Shown here in pieces: positions 26,748 to 35,457 of a DNA stretch of 64,000 bases. The notes beneath the pieces were generated by a model, which ran no database searches, was not told the DNA's origin, and worked only from the letters and a program-made list of their open reading frames with translations. Each line of letters opens with the position of its first letter. Position 1 is the first letter of the stretch. Both the position numbers and the translations under genes were made by a program. Origin of the DNA: Mesorhizobium wenxiniae (GTDB lineage Bacteria; Pseudomonadota; Alphaproteobacteria; Rhizobiales; Rhizobiaceae); NCBI RefSeq assembly GCF_002284535.1, contig NZ_NPKH01000041.1, positions 62,001 through 126,000 of the forward strand, in the 5' to 3' direction.

Positions 26748-27029
26748 TCAGGCGTTCTTGGCCGCGACCAGAGCGTCGATCTTGGCGCACAGGTTCTTCA
26801 TGACGAAGTAATCGTCGGTCGAGGCCTTGCCGTCATTGACCTCTTGCGTCCACTTTTCCAGCGGCACCTTGATGCCGAATTCCTTGTCGATGGCAAAGAC
26901 GATGTCGAGGAAGTCGAGGCTGTCGATGCCGAGATCGTCGATAGTGTGGCTTTCAGGGGTGATCGTGTCGATATCGATCTCACTGGTGTCGGCGATGATC
27001 TTGGCGACTTTGGCGAACGTGGTGGACAA
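26748..27029 (-). CDS. acpXL: Specialised acyl carrier protein AcpXL
   Basis: 93 residues, matching rhizobial AcpXL. The phosphopantetheine Ser is in DDLGIDSLDFLDIVFAIDKE (residue 37), and the PLEKWTQEVNDGKAST stretch is characteristic of AcpXL rather than the housekeeping AcpP. It carries the very-long-chain acyl group for lipid A. The start is a TTG at 27029: AAGGA lies 9 bases upstream and the family N-terminus (STTFxKVAxII) begins right after it; no ATG fits. It is first in the acpXL-fabF2-fabF1-adh-lpxXL operon and divergent from a small RHH gene. Confidence 0.92.
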   Translation of the reverse strand: MSTTFAKVAKIIADTSEIDIDTITPESHTIDDLGIDSLDFLDIVFAIDKEFGIKVPLEKWTQEVNDGKASTDDYFVMKNLCAKIDALVAAKNA

Positions 27030-27215
27030 GGGCTTTTCCTTCGGTTGCGGGCGGAATCTGTCCGCATGTGTTTGCGCGCTGTCTAATTGGTTTTTCCGGG
27101 CAGGAAAAGGCCTGAACGCCGGGCGCAGATGGGATACCCACTTCGTAAACGCAAGAAAGAGCCGTTGGAGACCCTCCCGGCGATATGCCGCAACCATCCC
27201 ATCTCTGGTCGTTGC

Positions 27216-27237
27216 ATGTACCAATGTACCATGGTAC
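27216..27237. promoter_or_regulatory. Direct-plus-inverted repeat operator candidate
   Basis: ATGTACCA occurs twice in tandem (27216-27223, 27224-27231) and is followed by TGGTAC, making a 12-bp perfect palindrome GTACCATGGTAC at 27226-27237. It lies 8 bases before the start of the ribbon-helix-helix gene, a position expected for autoregulation; ribbon-helix-helix proteins often bind such short tandem sites. Confidence 0.5.
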
Positions 27238-27245
27238 GGAAATCT

Positions 27246-27512
27246 ATGACCATAGAACGCGTGCAGACCGGGGTGCGCCTGGAAAAACGATTGGTGAAGG
27301 TGCTCAAGGCCTTGGCCGAGCATCGCGACATGAGCCTGGGTGACCTCATCGAGGGCATCGTGCTGCATGCCTTCGAAGGCCAGACACCGTTTTCCCCGAC
27401 GACCCTGGAAACAATCGGCCAATTGAAGCGCATCTACGGAATGGAGCTTGGCGCAGCGGACAGCCACCGTCTGGTGGAAATCGACGGGGAGGGGGATGAC
27501 GAACCATCTTGA
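27246..27512 (+). CDS. Small ribbon-helix-helix-like protein
   Basis: 88 residues. VQTGVRLEKRLVKVLKALAE forms a basic beta-strand followed by a helix, then HRDMSLGDLIEGIVLHAFEG, a pattern like the ribbon-helix-helix DNA-binding fold (residues ~5-45). The C-terminus is acidic. An ATG at 27231 lies in the palindrome and would add five residues; the one at 27246 is preferred. The last 17 bases overlap the SRPBCC gene, so the pair is coupled. It probably represses itself through the repeat immediately upstream; that is inference. Confidence 0.72.
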   Translation: MTIERVQTGVRLEKRLVKVLKALAEHRDMSLGDLIEGIVLHAFEGQTPFSPTTLETIGQLKRIYGMELGAADSHRLVEIDGEGDDEPS

Positions 27513-27948
27513 GCGCAGCCACAGCATCGTGCTTTCGGGGCCGATCGACCGCGTCTTTCCGCTGTTCACGCCGATCGGAGAGACCCTTTGGGTGGACGGC
27601 TGGGATCCGGAGTTTCTGCATCCACAAGACGGGGAGATCCGCCAGGGCATGGTCTTCCGGACCACCCACGGTGATGAGACCACGCTCTGGGCCTGCACGG
27701 GCTGGGAACCGCTGACGCATTGTGTTCGCTATGTCCGGGTGACGCCGGATTCGCGTTTCGGATTCGTCGAAGTGGCCTGCCGCCCGACCGCTGACGGAGC
27801 CACCGAGGCGTCGATTGCCTACACGCTCACTGCCCTGAACGCGGCAGGAAGATCGTATCTGTCCGAGCTGACGGAGGATGCATTCGCGCACATGATTGAG
27901 GGATGGAAGCACCGTATCGATGCGTGGCTGCTAGCGGCGAAAATCTAA
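27496..27948 (+). CDS. SRPBCC (START-like) domain protein
   Basis: 150 residues that fit the SRPBCC hydrophobic-ligand-binding fold: the N-terminal strand ERSHSIVLSGPIDRVFPLFT, a middle sheet (TTLWACTGWEPLTHCVRYV) and a long C-terminal helix (LTEDAFAHMIEGWKHRIDAW). No signal peptide. A strong ribosome-binding run GGGGAGGGGG precedes the ATG, inside the upstream gene with which it overlaps by 17 bases. Substrate unknown. Confidence 0.8.
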   Translation: MTNHLERSHSIVLSGPIDRVFPLFTPIGETLWVDGWDPEFLHPQDGEIRQGMVFRTTHGDETTLWACTGWEPLTHCVRYVRVTPDSRFGFVEVACRPTADGATEASIAYTLTALNAAGRSYLSELTEDAFAHMIEGWKHRIDAWLLAAKI

Positions 27949-28151
27949 CGCAAGGTGGCGGGCAGTTAGCCGTCATCCGCATTGGTTGCTGGAACGAGCC
28001 AGGTGCGACAGGACCGGACGATCCGCTATCGGATGCTTTCCCGTGTAGCGAACGGGAACGTCCGTTCAGGGAGGCGAGCGGCGCGACCGAATTTGCCACA
28101 GCTGCGCACCTTGCCGATTTCGATTCCGGGCTACGACGCGCAGTATCTACC

Positions 28152-28484
28152 TTAACGTGGGAGAAGTAGAGAGACATTGACACGAGGTGCGAAAAAGCAA
28201 CGCCAATACAGCTGATTAGTTACGACGTATGTATTCTCGCAGATGTGGTATTGGCCGTCCGGGGATTCCTGTACACGGTCCCGTGGGATGGTGAAATTAT
28301 GCGGCAAATAGGTGTAACCACCATCTATCCTGGACCGCACCGAAGACCGAGGTATGGCGCGGCAATCAGAACCACCGCAACACTTGAATTTCGTCTGTGG
28401 GTCAATCCTGTCTTCGTACCAATCATGGGCGTTAGCGGCTGTTGCGGTGGCGATACACATTGCCGTGAAGATTAATCTTCGCAT
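28152..28484 (-). CDS. Small secreted Cys-containing protein, unknown function
   Basis: 110 residues with a signal peptide (MRRLIFTAMCIATATAANA, cleavage before HDWYED). The mature part has an HDWYEDRIDP start and Cys residues in KFKCCGGSDCRAIP, YHICENTY and WRCFFAP, suggesting disulfides in the periplasm. Proteins with this HDWY...CCGGxDC pattern are common uncharacterised rhizobial proteins. GAGGA lies 5 bases before the ATG at 28484; an in-frame TTG four codons earlier overlaps that site and is rejected. About 200 bases on either side hold no recognisable gene. Confidence 0.78.
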   Translation of the reverse strand: MRRLIFTAMCIATATAANAHDWYEDRIDPQTKFKCCGGSDCRAIPRSSVRSRIDGGYTYLPHNFTIPRDRVQESPDGQYHICENTYVVTNQLYWRCFFAPRVNVSLLLPR

Positions 28485-28745
28485 GGCATTCCTCAAGCAT
28501 TTGGCAGGCGCTGCTCATTCGAGCGTCCATGTATATTAGCGTTCCATTAAAAATACCATTAGCCTCCGACTGGCTAACGCAGCTCCAGCAGCGACGCTCG
28601 CAACTGAAAGCCGTTCGCGAGTCGTGAAAATCTAGCGCTGGTACCCTAAGCGGAATACCGGGTTCGACCCTTCTTCGCCATTGCTTCGGAGAAAATTGAA
28701 GGGCAAGCCGTGACCCCAATGCGCTTCAACCGGCTCCAGCGCTGA

Positions 28746-29294
28746 TTAGAAGGTGACTCGGCCGAGCACGCGCAGGCCGTCGCCTTGCGGCTCGACGATC
28801 ACGGCTTCACCTTCGCGCGGCGAGATGCCGGTGAGCGCCATTATGTTTTCCAGATGGGTGACCATGACCACATTGTCGGAGCCGGAATAGGCGCGGATCT
28901 CGTTCATGATCGCCTCGAGCTGGGCGGCTTTCTCGCTGGCGTCGGTCTTCAGCAGGTCAAGCGGGGCGAACGGTTTGGGCTCTTCTCTGAAAGCCGTGCG
29001 GGCCGTGTCGAGGCTGCGGCAATAGCGGCTGGACAGCACGCGCTCGACCGGCGCCGCGCGGGCGTCGAAAAGCGCGCCGATCTTGCGCGCCTGCTGCTTG
29101 CCGCGCACCGAGAGATTGACCTGGGTGGCGCATTTCTCGATGTCGAAATTCGCCGGATCGGTGGTGCCTGTGACCATGGCATGGCGAAGCAGCACGACAT
29201 GTCCGCCGTCGCGCAACAGCGCCCAGCCGGCTTCGGTCGCATGGGCCGCGGCGGGAATGACGAGCAGCAATAGAGCCAGCACAGATCGAAGCAT
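28746..29294 (-). CDS. Exported histidine phosphatase family protein
   Basis: 182 residues with a signal peptide (MLRSVLALLLLVIPAAAHA). The histidine phosphatase signature is GHVVLLRHAMVTGTTDP (catalytic RH, residues ~36-40), with a later Arg in SSRYCRSLDTAR and the second His in VVMVTHLENIM. It is expected in the periplasm; substrate unknown. An AAGGAC site precedes the ATG. It is divergent from the AEC carrier gene. Confidence 0.88.
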   Translation of the reverse strand: MLRSVLALLLLVIPAAAHATEAGWALLRDGGHVVLLRHAMVTGTTDPANFDIEKCATQVNLSVRGKQQARKIGALFDARAAPVERVLSSRYCRSLDTARTAFREEPKPFAPLDLLKTDASEKAAQLEAIMNEIRAYSGSDNVVMVTHLENIMALTGISPREGEAVIVEPQGDGLRVLGRVTF

Positions 29295-29461
29295 CAGGCG
29301 TCCTTTTCCGGTCACCGGAGGTGGGTTCCGGTGACCGCATATAGGGACGGCAAAGCCGGCTGAAAAACAAGGCACGACCAATCCCGGTTGTTGGCGAGAA
29401 CGGACCGCTTCGCAAGGCGGGACGATTGCGCTGCAATCCCGGCTCGCCTATCAGGAGAAAA

Positions 29462-30409
29462 ATGTCTCCACTCATCGAAACCGTCCTTTTTGTCTTCGGC
29501 CTTGTCGCGCTCGGCTATCTGGCCGGGCTCACCGGCTATCTGAAGGCCGAGGCGGGAGAGGCCATCGCCGAATTCGCCGTCGGGGTGGCGATGCCGCTGC
29601 TTCTGTTCCGCACCATGGTCAACGCCGATTTCCATGGCACCGCGCCCTGGTTGTTCTGGGGAGCCTATTTCGCGGCCGCCGCAGTGACGTGGGCGGCAGG
29701 CCACCTGATCATCACGCGGGTGTTCGGGCGCGACGCGCGTGCGGGGGTCGTTGGCGGCGTGTCGTCGGCTTTTTCCAATCTCGTCCTGCTCGGCATCCCG
29801 TTCGTCCTCGGCACATTCGGGCCAAGTGGGTTCGAAGTGCTGTCGCTGCTGATTTCCGTGCATCTGCCGACGATGATCATGGCGTCGATCATCCTGTTTG
29901 AAATCTTTGGCCGCGGTGACGAGCATGTGCATCCGCTGCGCATCATCCGGCGCTTCTTTCGAAAGCTGCTCTCCAATCCGCTGATCATCGGCATCCTGGC
30001 CGGATGGGTATGGCGTATCACTGGCCTGCCACTGCCGGCGCTGGCCGTCCGGCTGGTCGATGCGCTGGCCAACATCGCCGGACCGGTCGCGCTGTTTGCC
30101 ATGGGGCTTGGCCTGTGCCGTTTCGGCATCTCCGGCAATGTGCGGCCGGCGCTGGCGCTGTCGGCGCTGAAGCTGATGCTGATGCCGGCCGTCGCGCTCG
30201 GCCTGGTCTGGCTGTTCGGCCTGCCGCCACTGTCAGCGAAGGTGGCAGTCGTGGCCGCCGCGCTGCCATCCGGGGTCAATTCCTACCTGATCGCCACGCA
30301 GTTCAACACCGGCCAGGCACTGGCATCGAACCAGATAACCATCGCCACCGCCTGTGCGGTCGTCACCACGGCTTTTTGGCTGACGGTGGTGGTCCACGTG
30401 TTTGGATAG
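29462..30409 (+). CDS. AEC family (auxin efflux carrier-like) transporter
   Basis: 315 residues with about ten membrane spans in two five-span repeats. The N-terminal PLIETVLFVFGLVALGYLAG and the C-terminal ALPSGVNSYLIATQFNTGQA motifs are characteristic of the AEC family, which includes malonate and other organic-acid carriers. The substrate is unknown. CAGGAG lies 5 bases before the ATG. Confidence 0.9.
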   Translation: MSPLIETVLFVFGLVALGYLAGLTGYLKAEAGEAIAEFAVGVAMPLLLFRTMVNADFHGTAPWLFWGAYFAAAAVTWAAGHLIITRVFGRDARAGVVGGVSSAFSNLVLLGIPFVLGTFGPSGFEVLSLLISVHLPTMIMASIILFEIFGRGDEHVHPLRIIRRFFRKLLSNPLIIGILAGWVWRITGLPLPALAVRLVDALANIAGPVALFAMGLGLCRFGISGNVRPALALSALKLMLMPAVALGLVWLFGLPPLSAKVAVVAAALPSGVNSYLIATQFNTGQALASNQITIATACAVVTTAFWLTVVVHVFG

Positions 30410-30736
30410 GCATGTCGATACATAGTAATGCCGGCGAACGGCCTGGTACTTCCGGTACTCATTTACCCAAACGTTACGCTCCGTTCCGATTCTCGGAACG
30501 CACCCTTCTCGGCGCGGCCTGACCTGAACCTCAACACACCCTCAAGCAACATCAGAAGCGCAACTTGGCCTCGCCTTGGCTGGCCCAAACCCTATATGCC
30601 ATCTTGCGATTGATTGCGGGGCTTGCCCTAGGTAAAGAGCAGTGGCTCCAGGACGTGCCGGCATCGATGCCATTGCGCACGCCCACCAAAGAAATCCAGA
30701 TAGCGGCCCGTCAGCGCGCCGAACGGAGGCTAGACC
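30410..30736. other. Intergenic region upstream of gabD with one palindrome
   Basis: No gene is seen. The region holds a perfect 8-bp inverted repeat with a 3-base spacer, CGTTCCGATTCTCGGAACG at 30482-30500. Related CCGGTTCTCGGAACC-like text occurs at the end of the hairpin element near 59211, so this may be a repeat remnant rather than an operator. A GGAGG site at the right edge serves gabD. Confidence 0.45.
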
Positions 30737-32194
30737 ATGCTTCAGAAAACCAGCCATTTCATGCGCCAGGCCAATCTCATCAATGGCGAGTGGGTGCAGG
30801 CCGACAGCGGCCAGACGGTCGACGTCAATAATCCGGCCACCGGCCTCAAGATCGGCACCGTGCCGAAGTCGGGCAAGGTCGAGACGCGCCGCGCCATCGA
30901 AGCCGCCGACGCCGCGTTCCAGACATGGCGCAAGACCACCGCGCTCGAGCGTTCGAAGTTGTTGCGTAAGCTGCATGACGCGATGATGGACAATCAGGAT
31001 GTGCTGGCCGAGCTGCTGACCATCGAACAGGGCAAGTCGCTGTTCGAATCGAAGGGCGAGATCGGTTCGGCGGCGTCCTACATCCTGTGGTTCGCCGAAG
31101 AAGGCCGCCGCACCTATGGCGATGTCGTGCCGTCGCCCTGGGCGGATCGCCGCATCCTGGTGACCAAGGAGCCGGTCGGCGTCATCGCCGCCATCACGCC
31201 GTGGAATTTCCCGTCCTCGATGCTGGCCCGCAAACTCGGCCCGGCGCTTGCCGCCGGCTGCACCGCGGTCGTCAAACCGGCGTCGCAGACGCCTTATTCC
31301 GGCCTCGCCTGGGGCGCACTCGCCGAGGAAGTCGGCTTCCCCAAAGGCGTCATCAACATCCTGACGGGTGCTGCCGGCGAGATCGGCGACGAGATCTGCG
31401 CCAACCCGCTGGTCAAGAAGATCACCTTCACCGGCTCGACCGAGGTCGGCAAGATCCTGATCCAGAAGTCGTCCGTCACCGTCAAGAAAGTGTCGATGGA
31501 GCTCGGCGGCAACGCCCCGTTCCTCGTCTTCGACGACGCCGACATCGAGCGTGCCGTCGCCGGCGCCATCACCGCCAAATACCGCAATTCCGGCCAGACC
31601 TGCGTCTGTACCAACCGCTTCCTGGTTCAGGCCGGCGTCTACGACAAGTTCGTCGAAAAGCTCGCCGCCGCCAGCAACGAGCTGAAGGTCGGCTCCGGCC
31701 TCGATGATGGCGTGCAGCAGGGGCCGCTGATCGACGAGAAGGCAGTGGAAAAGGTTGAGGAACTGATCGCCGACGCCACCGCCAAGGGCGGCAAGGTCGT
31801 CGCCGGCGGCAAGCGTCACGCGCTCGGCGGTTCGTTCTTCCAGCCGACGGTGATCGCCGATGCGACGCCGAAGATGCGCTTCATGAAGGAAGAGATTTTT
31901 GGCCCGGTCGCGCCGGTGTTCAAGTTCGAAACCGAAGAGGAAGCCGTAGCACTCGCCAACGACACCGAATTCGGCCTCGCCTGCTATTTCTACACCGGCG
32001 ATCTCGGCCGCGCCTTCCGGGTCATGGAAGGGCTGAAATACGGCATGGTCGGCGTCAATGAAGGCCTCATCACCACACCTGAGGCGCCGTTCGGCGGCGT
32101 CAAGGAATCGGGCCTCGGCAAGGAAGGCGGACATCAGGGCATCGAGGACTATCTCGACACCAAATATGTCTGCATCGGCGGCCTCGGCCTCTGA
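30737..32194 (+). CDS. gabD: NAD(P)-dependent succinate-semialdehyde dehydrogenase
   Basis: 485 residues, the standard GabD length. Key aldehyde dehydrogenase motifs: TPWNFPSSMLARKLGPALAA (cofactor site), FTGSTEVGK, catalytic Glu in ELGGNAPFLVFDDAD and catalytic Cys in SGQTCVCTNR. It oxidises succinate semialdehyde to succinate in GABA degradation and is cytoplasmic. Assignment to GabD rather than another ALDH rests on overall resemblance (for example EEAPFGGVKESGxGxEGG-like C-terminus) and is fairly secure. GGAGG precedes the ATG. Confidence 0.92.
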   Translation: MLQKTSHFMRQANLINGEWVQADSGQTVDVNNPATGLKIGTVPKSGKVETRRAIEAADAAFQTWRKTTALERSKLLRKLHDAMMDNQDVLAELLTIEQGKSLFESKGEIGSAASYILWFAEEGRRTYGDVVPSPWADRRILVTKEPVGVIAAITPWNFPSSMLARKLGPALAAGCTAVVKPASQTPYSGLAWGALAEEVGFPKGVINILTGAAGEIGDEICANPLVKKITFTGSTEVGKILIQKSSVTVKKVSMELGGNAPFLVFDDADIERAVAGAITAKYRNSGQTCVCTNRFLVQAGVYDKFVEKLAAASNELKVGSGLDDGVQQGPLIDEKAVEKVEELIADATAKGGKVVAGGKRHALGGSFFQPTVIADATPKMRFMKEEIFGPVAPVFKFETEEEAVALANDTEFGLACYFYTGDLGRAFRVMEGLKYGMVGVNEGLITTPEAPFGGVKESGLGKEGGHQGIEDYLDTKYVCIGGLGL

Positions 32195-32196
32195 TC

Positions 32197-32231
32197 GGCT
32201 TGGGCCTGTCGACTATCAACAGACCCAAGCC
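32197..32231 (+). terminator. Strong hairpin after gabD
   Basis: GGCTTGGGCCTGT (32197-32209) pairs with ACAGACCCAAGCC (32219-32231) at 12 of 13 positions around a 9-base loop, starting three bases after the gabD stop. There is no T-run after it, so it may be a weak or factor-assisted terminator, or an mRNA 3' stabiliser. Confidence 0.55.
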
Positions 32232-32278
32232 GGTCCAAGCGGCCAGCCGGGATCGATCAACCAACTGGCGTTTCGGAC

Positions 32279-33310
32279 ATGGCGATGAAGGACGGCGAGG
32301 TTTTTGGCACGACGCAGGCGGGCGACGCCGTCCGCCGCTTCACCATCCGCGGCGGCGGCCTCACCGCCAACATCATCGGGCTGGGCGCCATCATCCAGGA
32401 TCTCCGCCTGGCCGGGCACGATGCGCCGCTGGTGCTCGGCTATGGCAATTTCGAATCTTATGAAACGGATACGGCCTTCTTCGGCGCCGTCGTCGGACGC
32501 TACGCCAACCGCATCCGCGATGGCCGCTTCACTATCGCCGGCCAGCGTTACCAGACCGAGCGCAACTTCCTCGACAAGCACACGCTGCATGGCGGCTCGC
32601 AAGGTTTTTCCCACCGGCCATGGGAGGTTTCGTTGCATGGCAGGGATTTTGTCACGCTGACGCTGCATGATCCCGACGGCACGATGGGCTTTCCCGGCGC
32701 GCTCGACGTGACCTGCACCTACAGGTTGAAAATCCCCGGCACGCTCAGCGTCGAGATGACCGCCACCTGCGAGGAGCCGACGCTGTGCAACCTCACGCAG
32801 CATTCCTATTTCAACCTGGATGACGGCGGCGCCGGCGATATCCTCGACCACCGGCTGATGCTGAACGCCGGCGCCTATCTTCCGGTCGATGGCGACCTGA
32901 TCCCGACCGGCGTCGTGAAGCCGGTCGATGGCACGCCGTTCGATTTCCGCCAGGCGCGGCCGCTGCGCATGGAGAGCGAGGGCAAGCAGCTCGCCTACGA
33001 CCAGAATTTCTGCCTGGCCTCGACGCGTGGGCCGCTCAAGCTGGCATCATGGGCGCAAGGCGCAAATTCCGGCGTCGAGATGGAGCTCTGGACCACCGAG
33101 CCGGGCGTTCAGCTCTACACCGGCCAGTATCTGGCGCCACCTTCGCCGGGGCTCGAAGGACGTCGTTACAAGGCTTTTTCGGGCTTTTGCCTGGAGCCGC
33201 AGGTCTGGCCGGACGCGCCGAACCGGCCGTATTTCCCGCAGGCCACGCTATGGCCGGGCCAGATCTACCACCATGTCACGGAATACCGGTTCCGACTGCC
33301 TGGCGCCTGA
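32279..33310 (+). CDS. galM: Aldose 1-epimerase (galactose mutarotase)
   Basis: 343 residues, normal GalM length. Catalytic His pair in HTLHGGSQGFSHRPWE (near residue 105) and TQHSYFNLDDG (near 180), with the catalytic Glu in CLEPQVWPDAPN near residue 305. It interconverts alpha and beta anomers of hexoses in the cytoplasm. The start may be either ATG of the first three codons. Bases 32674-32915 of this gene occur again, 97% identical, at 37531-37772. Confidence 0.93.
   Translation: MAMKDGEVFGTTQAGDAVRRFTIRGGGLTANIIGLGAIIQDLRLAGHDAPLVLGYGNFESYETDTAFFGAVVGRYANRIRDGRFTIAGQRYQTERNFLDKHTLHGGSQGFSHRPWEVSLHGRDFVTLTLHDPDGTMGFPGALDVTCTYRLKIPGTLSVEMTATCEEPTLCNLTQHSYFNLDDGGAGDILDHRLMLNAGAYLPVDGDLIPTGVVKPVDGTPFDFRQARPLRMESEGKQLAYDQNFCLASTRGPLKLASWAQGANSGVEMELWTTEPGVQLYTGQYLAPPSPGLEGRRYKAFSGFCLEPQVWPDAPNRPYFPQATLWPGQIYHHVTEYRFRLPGA
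32674..32915 (+). repeat. Direct repeat, copy A (inside galM)
   Basis: 242 bases inside galM that are duplicated at 37531-37772, in the same orientation, offset exactly 4857 bases. Hand alignment finds seven mismatches and no gaps. Confidence 0.92.
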
Positions 33311-33788
33311 CACGGAAGTCGGGTGGTACCGGTCCTTGCTGCGCTACCTCCGGTTCGGACAGGATCGTGCGCAAGTTCAAAGGCCGTCGTTTGCGTTCCG
33401 ATTGGACGGGCGACGCTCTCGGATCGGAACCCAATCACTGTCAGCGATCGAGTTCGGACCCTTCTCGAACATTTGAAGCCGATGGCCGGGACGAGGCAAG
33501 TTGACCCGAAAGCGACCTTCGTAGGTCGGGCCGGAACGTCTGCAAAAGGGACAATCAATTTGTAGCACCCGATGGCAACAACCACTTAGCGCCCAATTTG
33601 TTGAGAACTCGGCAAGCGCGAGCGCTCTAGCCATCAACTAACCCGCGCAGGGATATGGCAAATCCCGGTAGAAGCCTAATCAACGACGAGACGAGTGCGC
33701 TGTATGACCAGCCAAGATATCTACGCTCGCGGAAAGGACTGTCGGCGTTGACGGGATTGGCGTAAACTACTCGCTTGGGGTGTCATCC
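33311..33788. other. Intergenic region between galM and the orphan binding-protein gene
   Basis: About 480 bases without a convincing gene. Around 33392-33423 the text TTGCG..CCGATTGGACG..CGACGCTCT resembles a degraded copy of the palindromic hairpin found at 59155-59196. Nothing else was recognised. It marks the left edge of the accessory stretch. Confidence 0.4.
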
Positions 33789-34886
33789 ATGCACCGTATC
33801 ATCACAGTGGCTTTTGTGGCGCTCGCGGTCGCGCTTAACTGTCCTGCGCAGGCGGAGGTGCTGATCGGGGTCGCAGGCCCGATGACCGGAAAGCTTGAGT
33901 GGACTGGCACGCAATTGAAGCGCGGCGCAGAGGTAGCTGTGGCCGACATCAATGCAGCGGACGGCGTTCTAGGCCAACAGGTGCGGCTCATCACGGTCGA
34001 CGATTTCTGCGATCCCGAGCAAGCAGTGGCTGCTGCCCAAAAGCTGGTGGCTGACGGTGTAGTGTTCGTCGTCGGACACTACTGCTCTGGAGCCTCGATC
34101 CCAGCTTCGAAGGTGTACGAGGCGGCGGGAATTCTGCAGATTTCGCCATCCTCGACCAATCCGATGTTGACCGAGCAAGGTCGCGCCAACGTTTTCCGCG
34201 TCTGCAGTCGCGACGATGCGCAGGGCTTCGAGGCCGGCAACTACTTGGCCGATCATTGGAGCGACAAGAAGATCGCGATCCTTCACGACAACACGACCTA
34301 TGGGAAGGGTCTCGCCGATGAGACAAGAAAGCAGTTGAACAAGCGGGGCGTGACCGAAACAATCTATGATGGCTACGCTCCCGGGAAAGACGACTACTCG
34401 GCCGAGATCAGTAGGCTACAGGGGGCGGATATCGCCGTGCTTTATATGGGAGGGTATCATACCGAGGCTGCGCTTATGGTCCGTGCGGCGCGCGACCGGG
34501 GCTACTCGCTTCAGCTGATCTCGGGTGACGATACGGCGACCGAAGCGTTTGGGCTCATTGCCGGCCCTGCCGCCGAGGGCACGCTCTTCACCTTTGTCCC
34601 CGACCCACGTCGAAATGCCGAAGCGGCGCAAGTCGTCGAACGATTCCGTGCCGAGAACTTCGAACCCGATTCCTGGACGCTGCATAGTTACGGTGCCGCC
34701 CAGACTTGGGCGCAGGCGGTCGAGAAGGCAGGCTCATTAGAACTCCAAGCCGTGATTGCGTCGCTGCGGAGCAATCAATTTGATACTGTGCTGGGCCGTA
34801 TGGACTTTGATGACAAGGGCGACCTCACTGTTCAGAGTTGGGTATGGTATGTTTGGAAGGGCGGCGAATACGTGCCGTTGGAGTAA
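33789..34886 (+). CDS. Orphan branched-chain amino acid-type periplasmic binding protein
   Basis: 365 residues with a signal peptide (about 22 residues, cleavage after AQA). It has the LivJ/LivK-like type I binding fold (Peripla_BP_6): LIGVAGPMTGKLEWTGTQLK at the start, VVFVVGHYCSGASIPASKVY, then ILQISPSSTNPMLTEQG. A GTG at 33780 would add three residues. No permease or ATPase genes are nearby. The next gene, 83 bases downstream on the same strand, encodes a receptor-type cyclase, so this protein may be a ligand-sensing partner rather than a transport component; that is inference. Confidence 0.88.
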   Translation: MHRIITVAFVALAVALNCPAQAEVLIGVAGPMTGKLEWTGTQLKRGAEVAVADINAADGVLGQQVRLITVDDFCDPEQAVAAAQKLVADGVVFVVGHYCSGASIPASKVYEAAGILQISPSSTNPMLTEQGRANVFRVCSRDDAQGFEAGNYLADHWSDKKIAILHDNTTYGKGLADETRKQLNKRGVTETIYDGYAPGKDDYSAEISRLQGADIAVLYMGGYHTEAALMVRAARDRGYSLQLISGDDTATEAFGLIAGPAAEGTLFTFVPDPRRNAEAAQVVERFRAENFEPDSWTLHSYGAAQTWAQAVEKAGSLELQAVIASLRSNQFDTVLGRMDFDDKGDLTVQSWVWYVWKGGEYVPLE

Positions 34887-34969
34887 CGGACCACCGAGCT
34901 GGCGGATCGCATTGAGCCAATCTGTGCAGATCTTATTGGCCGCGCCAGCTGAATCAACGCGTCGCCGCG

Positions 34970-35449
34970 ATGCTTAAGCGTCTCGGCATACGCGGCCGCC
35001 TGTTGCTCGCTTTTTTCGGTATCAGCACCTTCGCGGTGCTCGCGACAGCAGCCGCTCTTTATGCCTTTCTCGAGGTGGGGGAGGTTCTCGACCGCATCAC
35101 TAAGGACCGAGTGCCATCGGCGCTCGCATCCCTCCAGCTGTCGCGGCAGGCCGAGCGGGTCGCCGCCACTGCGCCCGCCGTACTTGCTTCGACCAGCAAG
35201 GCTCAGCATAACGAGGTGTCGGCTGCGATCGCGGCCGAGATGACGCGCCTAGAGGAACTGCTTGCCGCTCTCAAAGGCGCCAAGCCTGGCGCGGCGGTGG
35301 TGGCTGAGATCGAGGCTGCGGTGCTTGGTCTGCGCCGCAATCTCAATGCCCTCGATGACCTTGTCGCCGCCCGCCTCTCCGTGGTGGCGCACAAAGAGGA
35401 ACTGTTACGCCGCCTATCGGCTACACAAATGCAAGCCAGCGCCTTGTAG
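34970..35449 (+). pseudogene. 5' part of frameshifted receptor-type cyclase gene
   Basis: 159 residues: a short basic N-terminus, a membrane span at residues ~8-35 (LLLAFFGISTFAVLATAAALYAF, interrupted here for length by its end at about 34) and the beginning of a helical periplasmic sensor. It ends at TAG 35447-35449. The text continues naturally in the +2 frame: the peptide before the stop (ATQMQASAL) joins to LVAPGMLVMNS if one base is added near 35447. Thus this and 35458-37437 were one gene of about 820 codons. No ribosome-binding site starts the second part. Confidence 0.75.
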
Positions 35450-35457
35450 CGCCCGGT

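Noticed and set aside
30482..30500. The 8-3-8 palindrome upstream of gabD as a specific operator
   Set aside because: Similar text occurs at the end of an intergenic repeat near 59211, so a repeat remnant is at least as likely.
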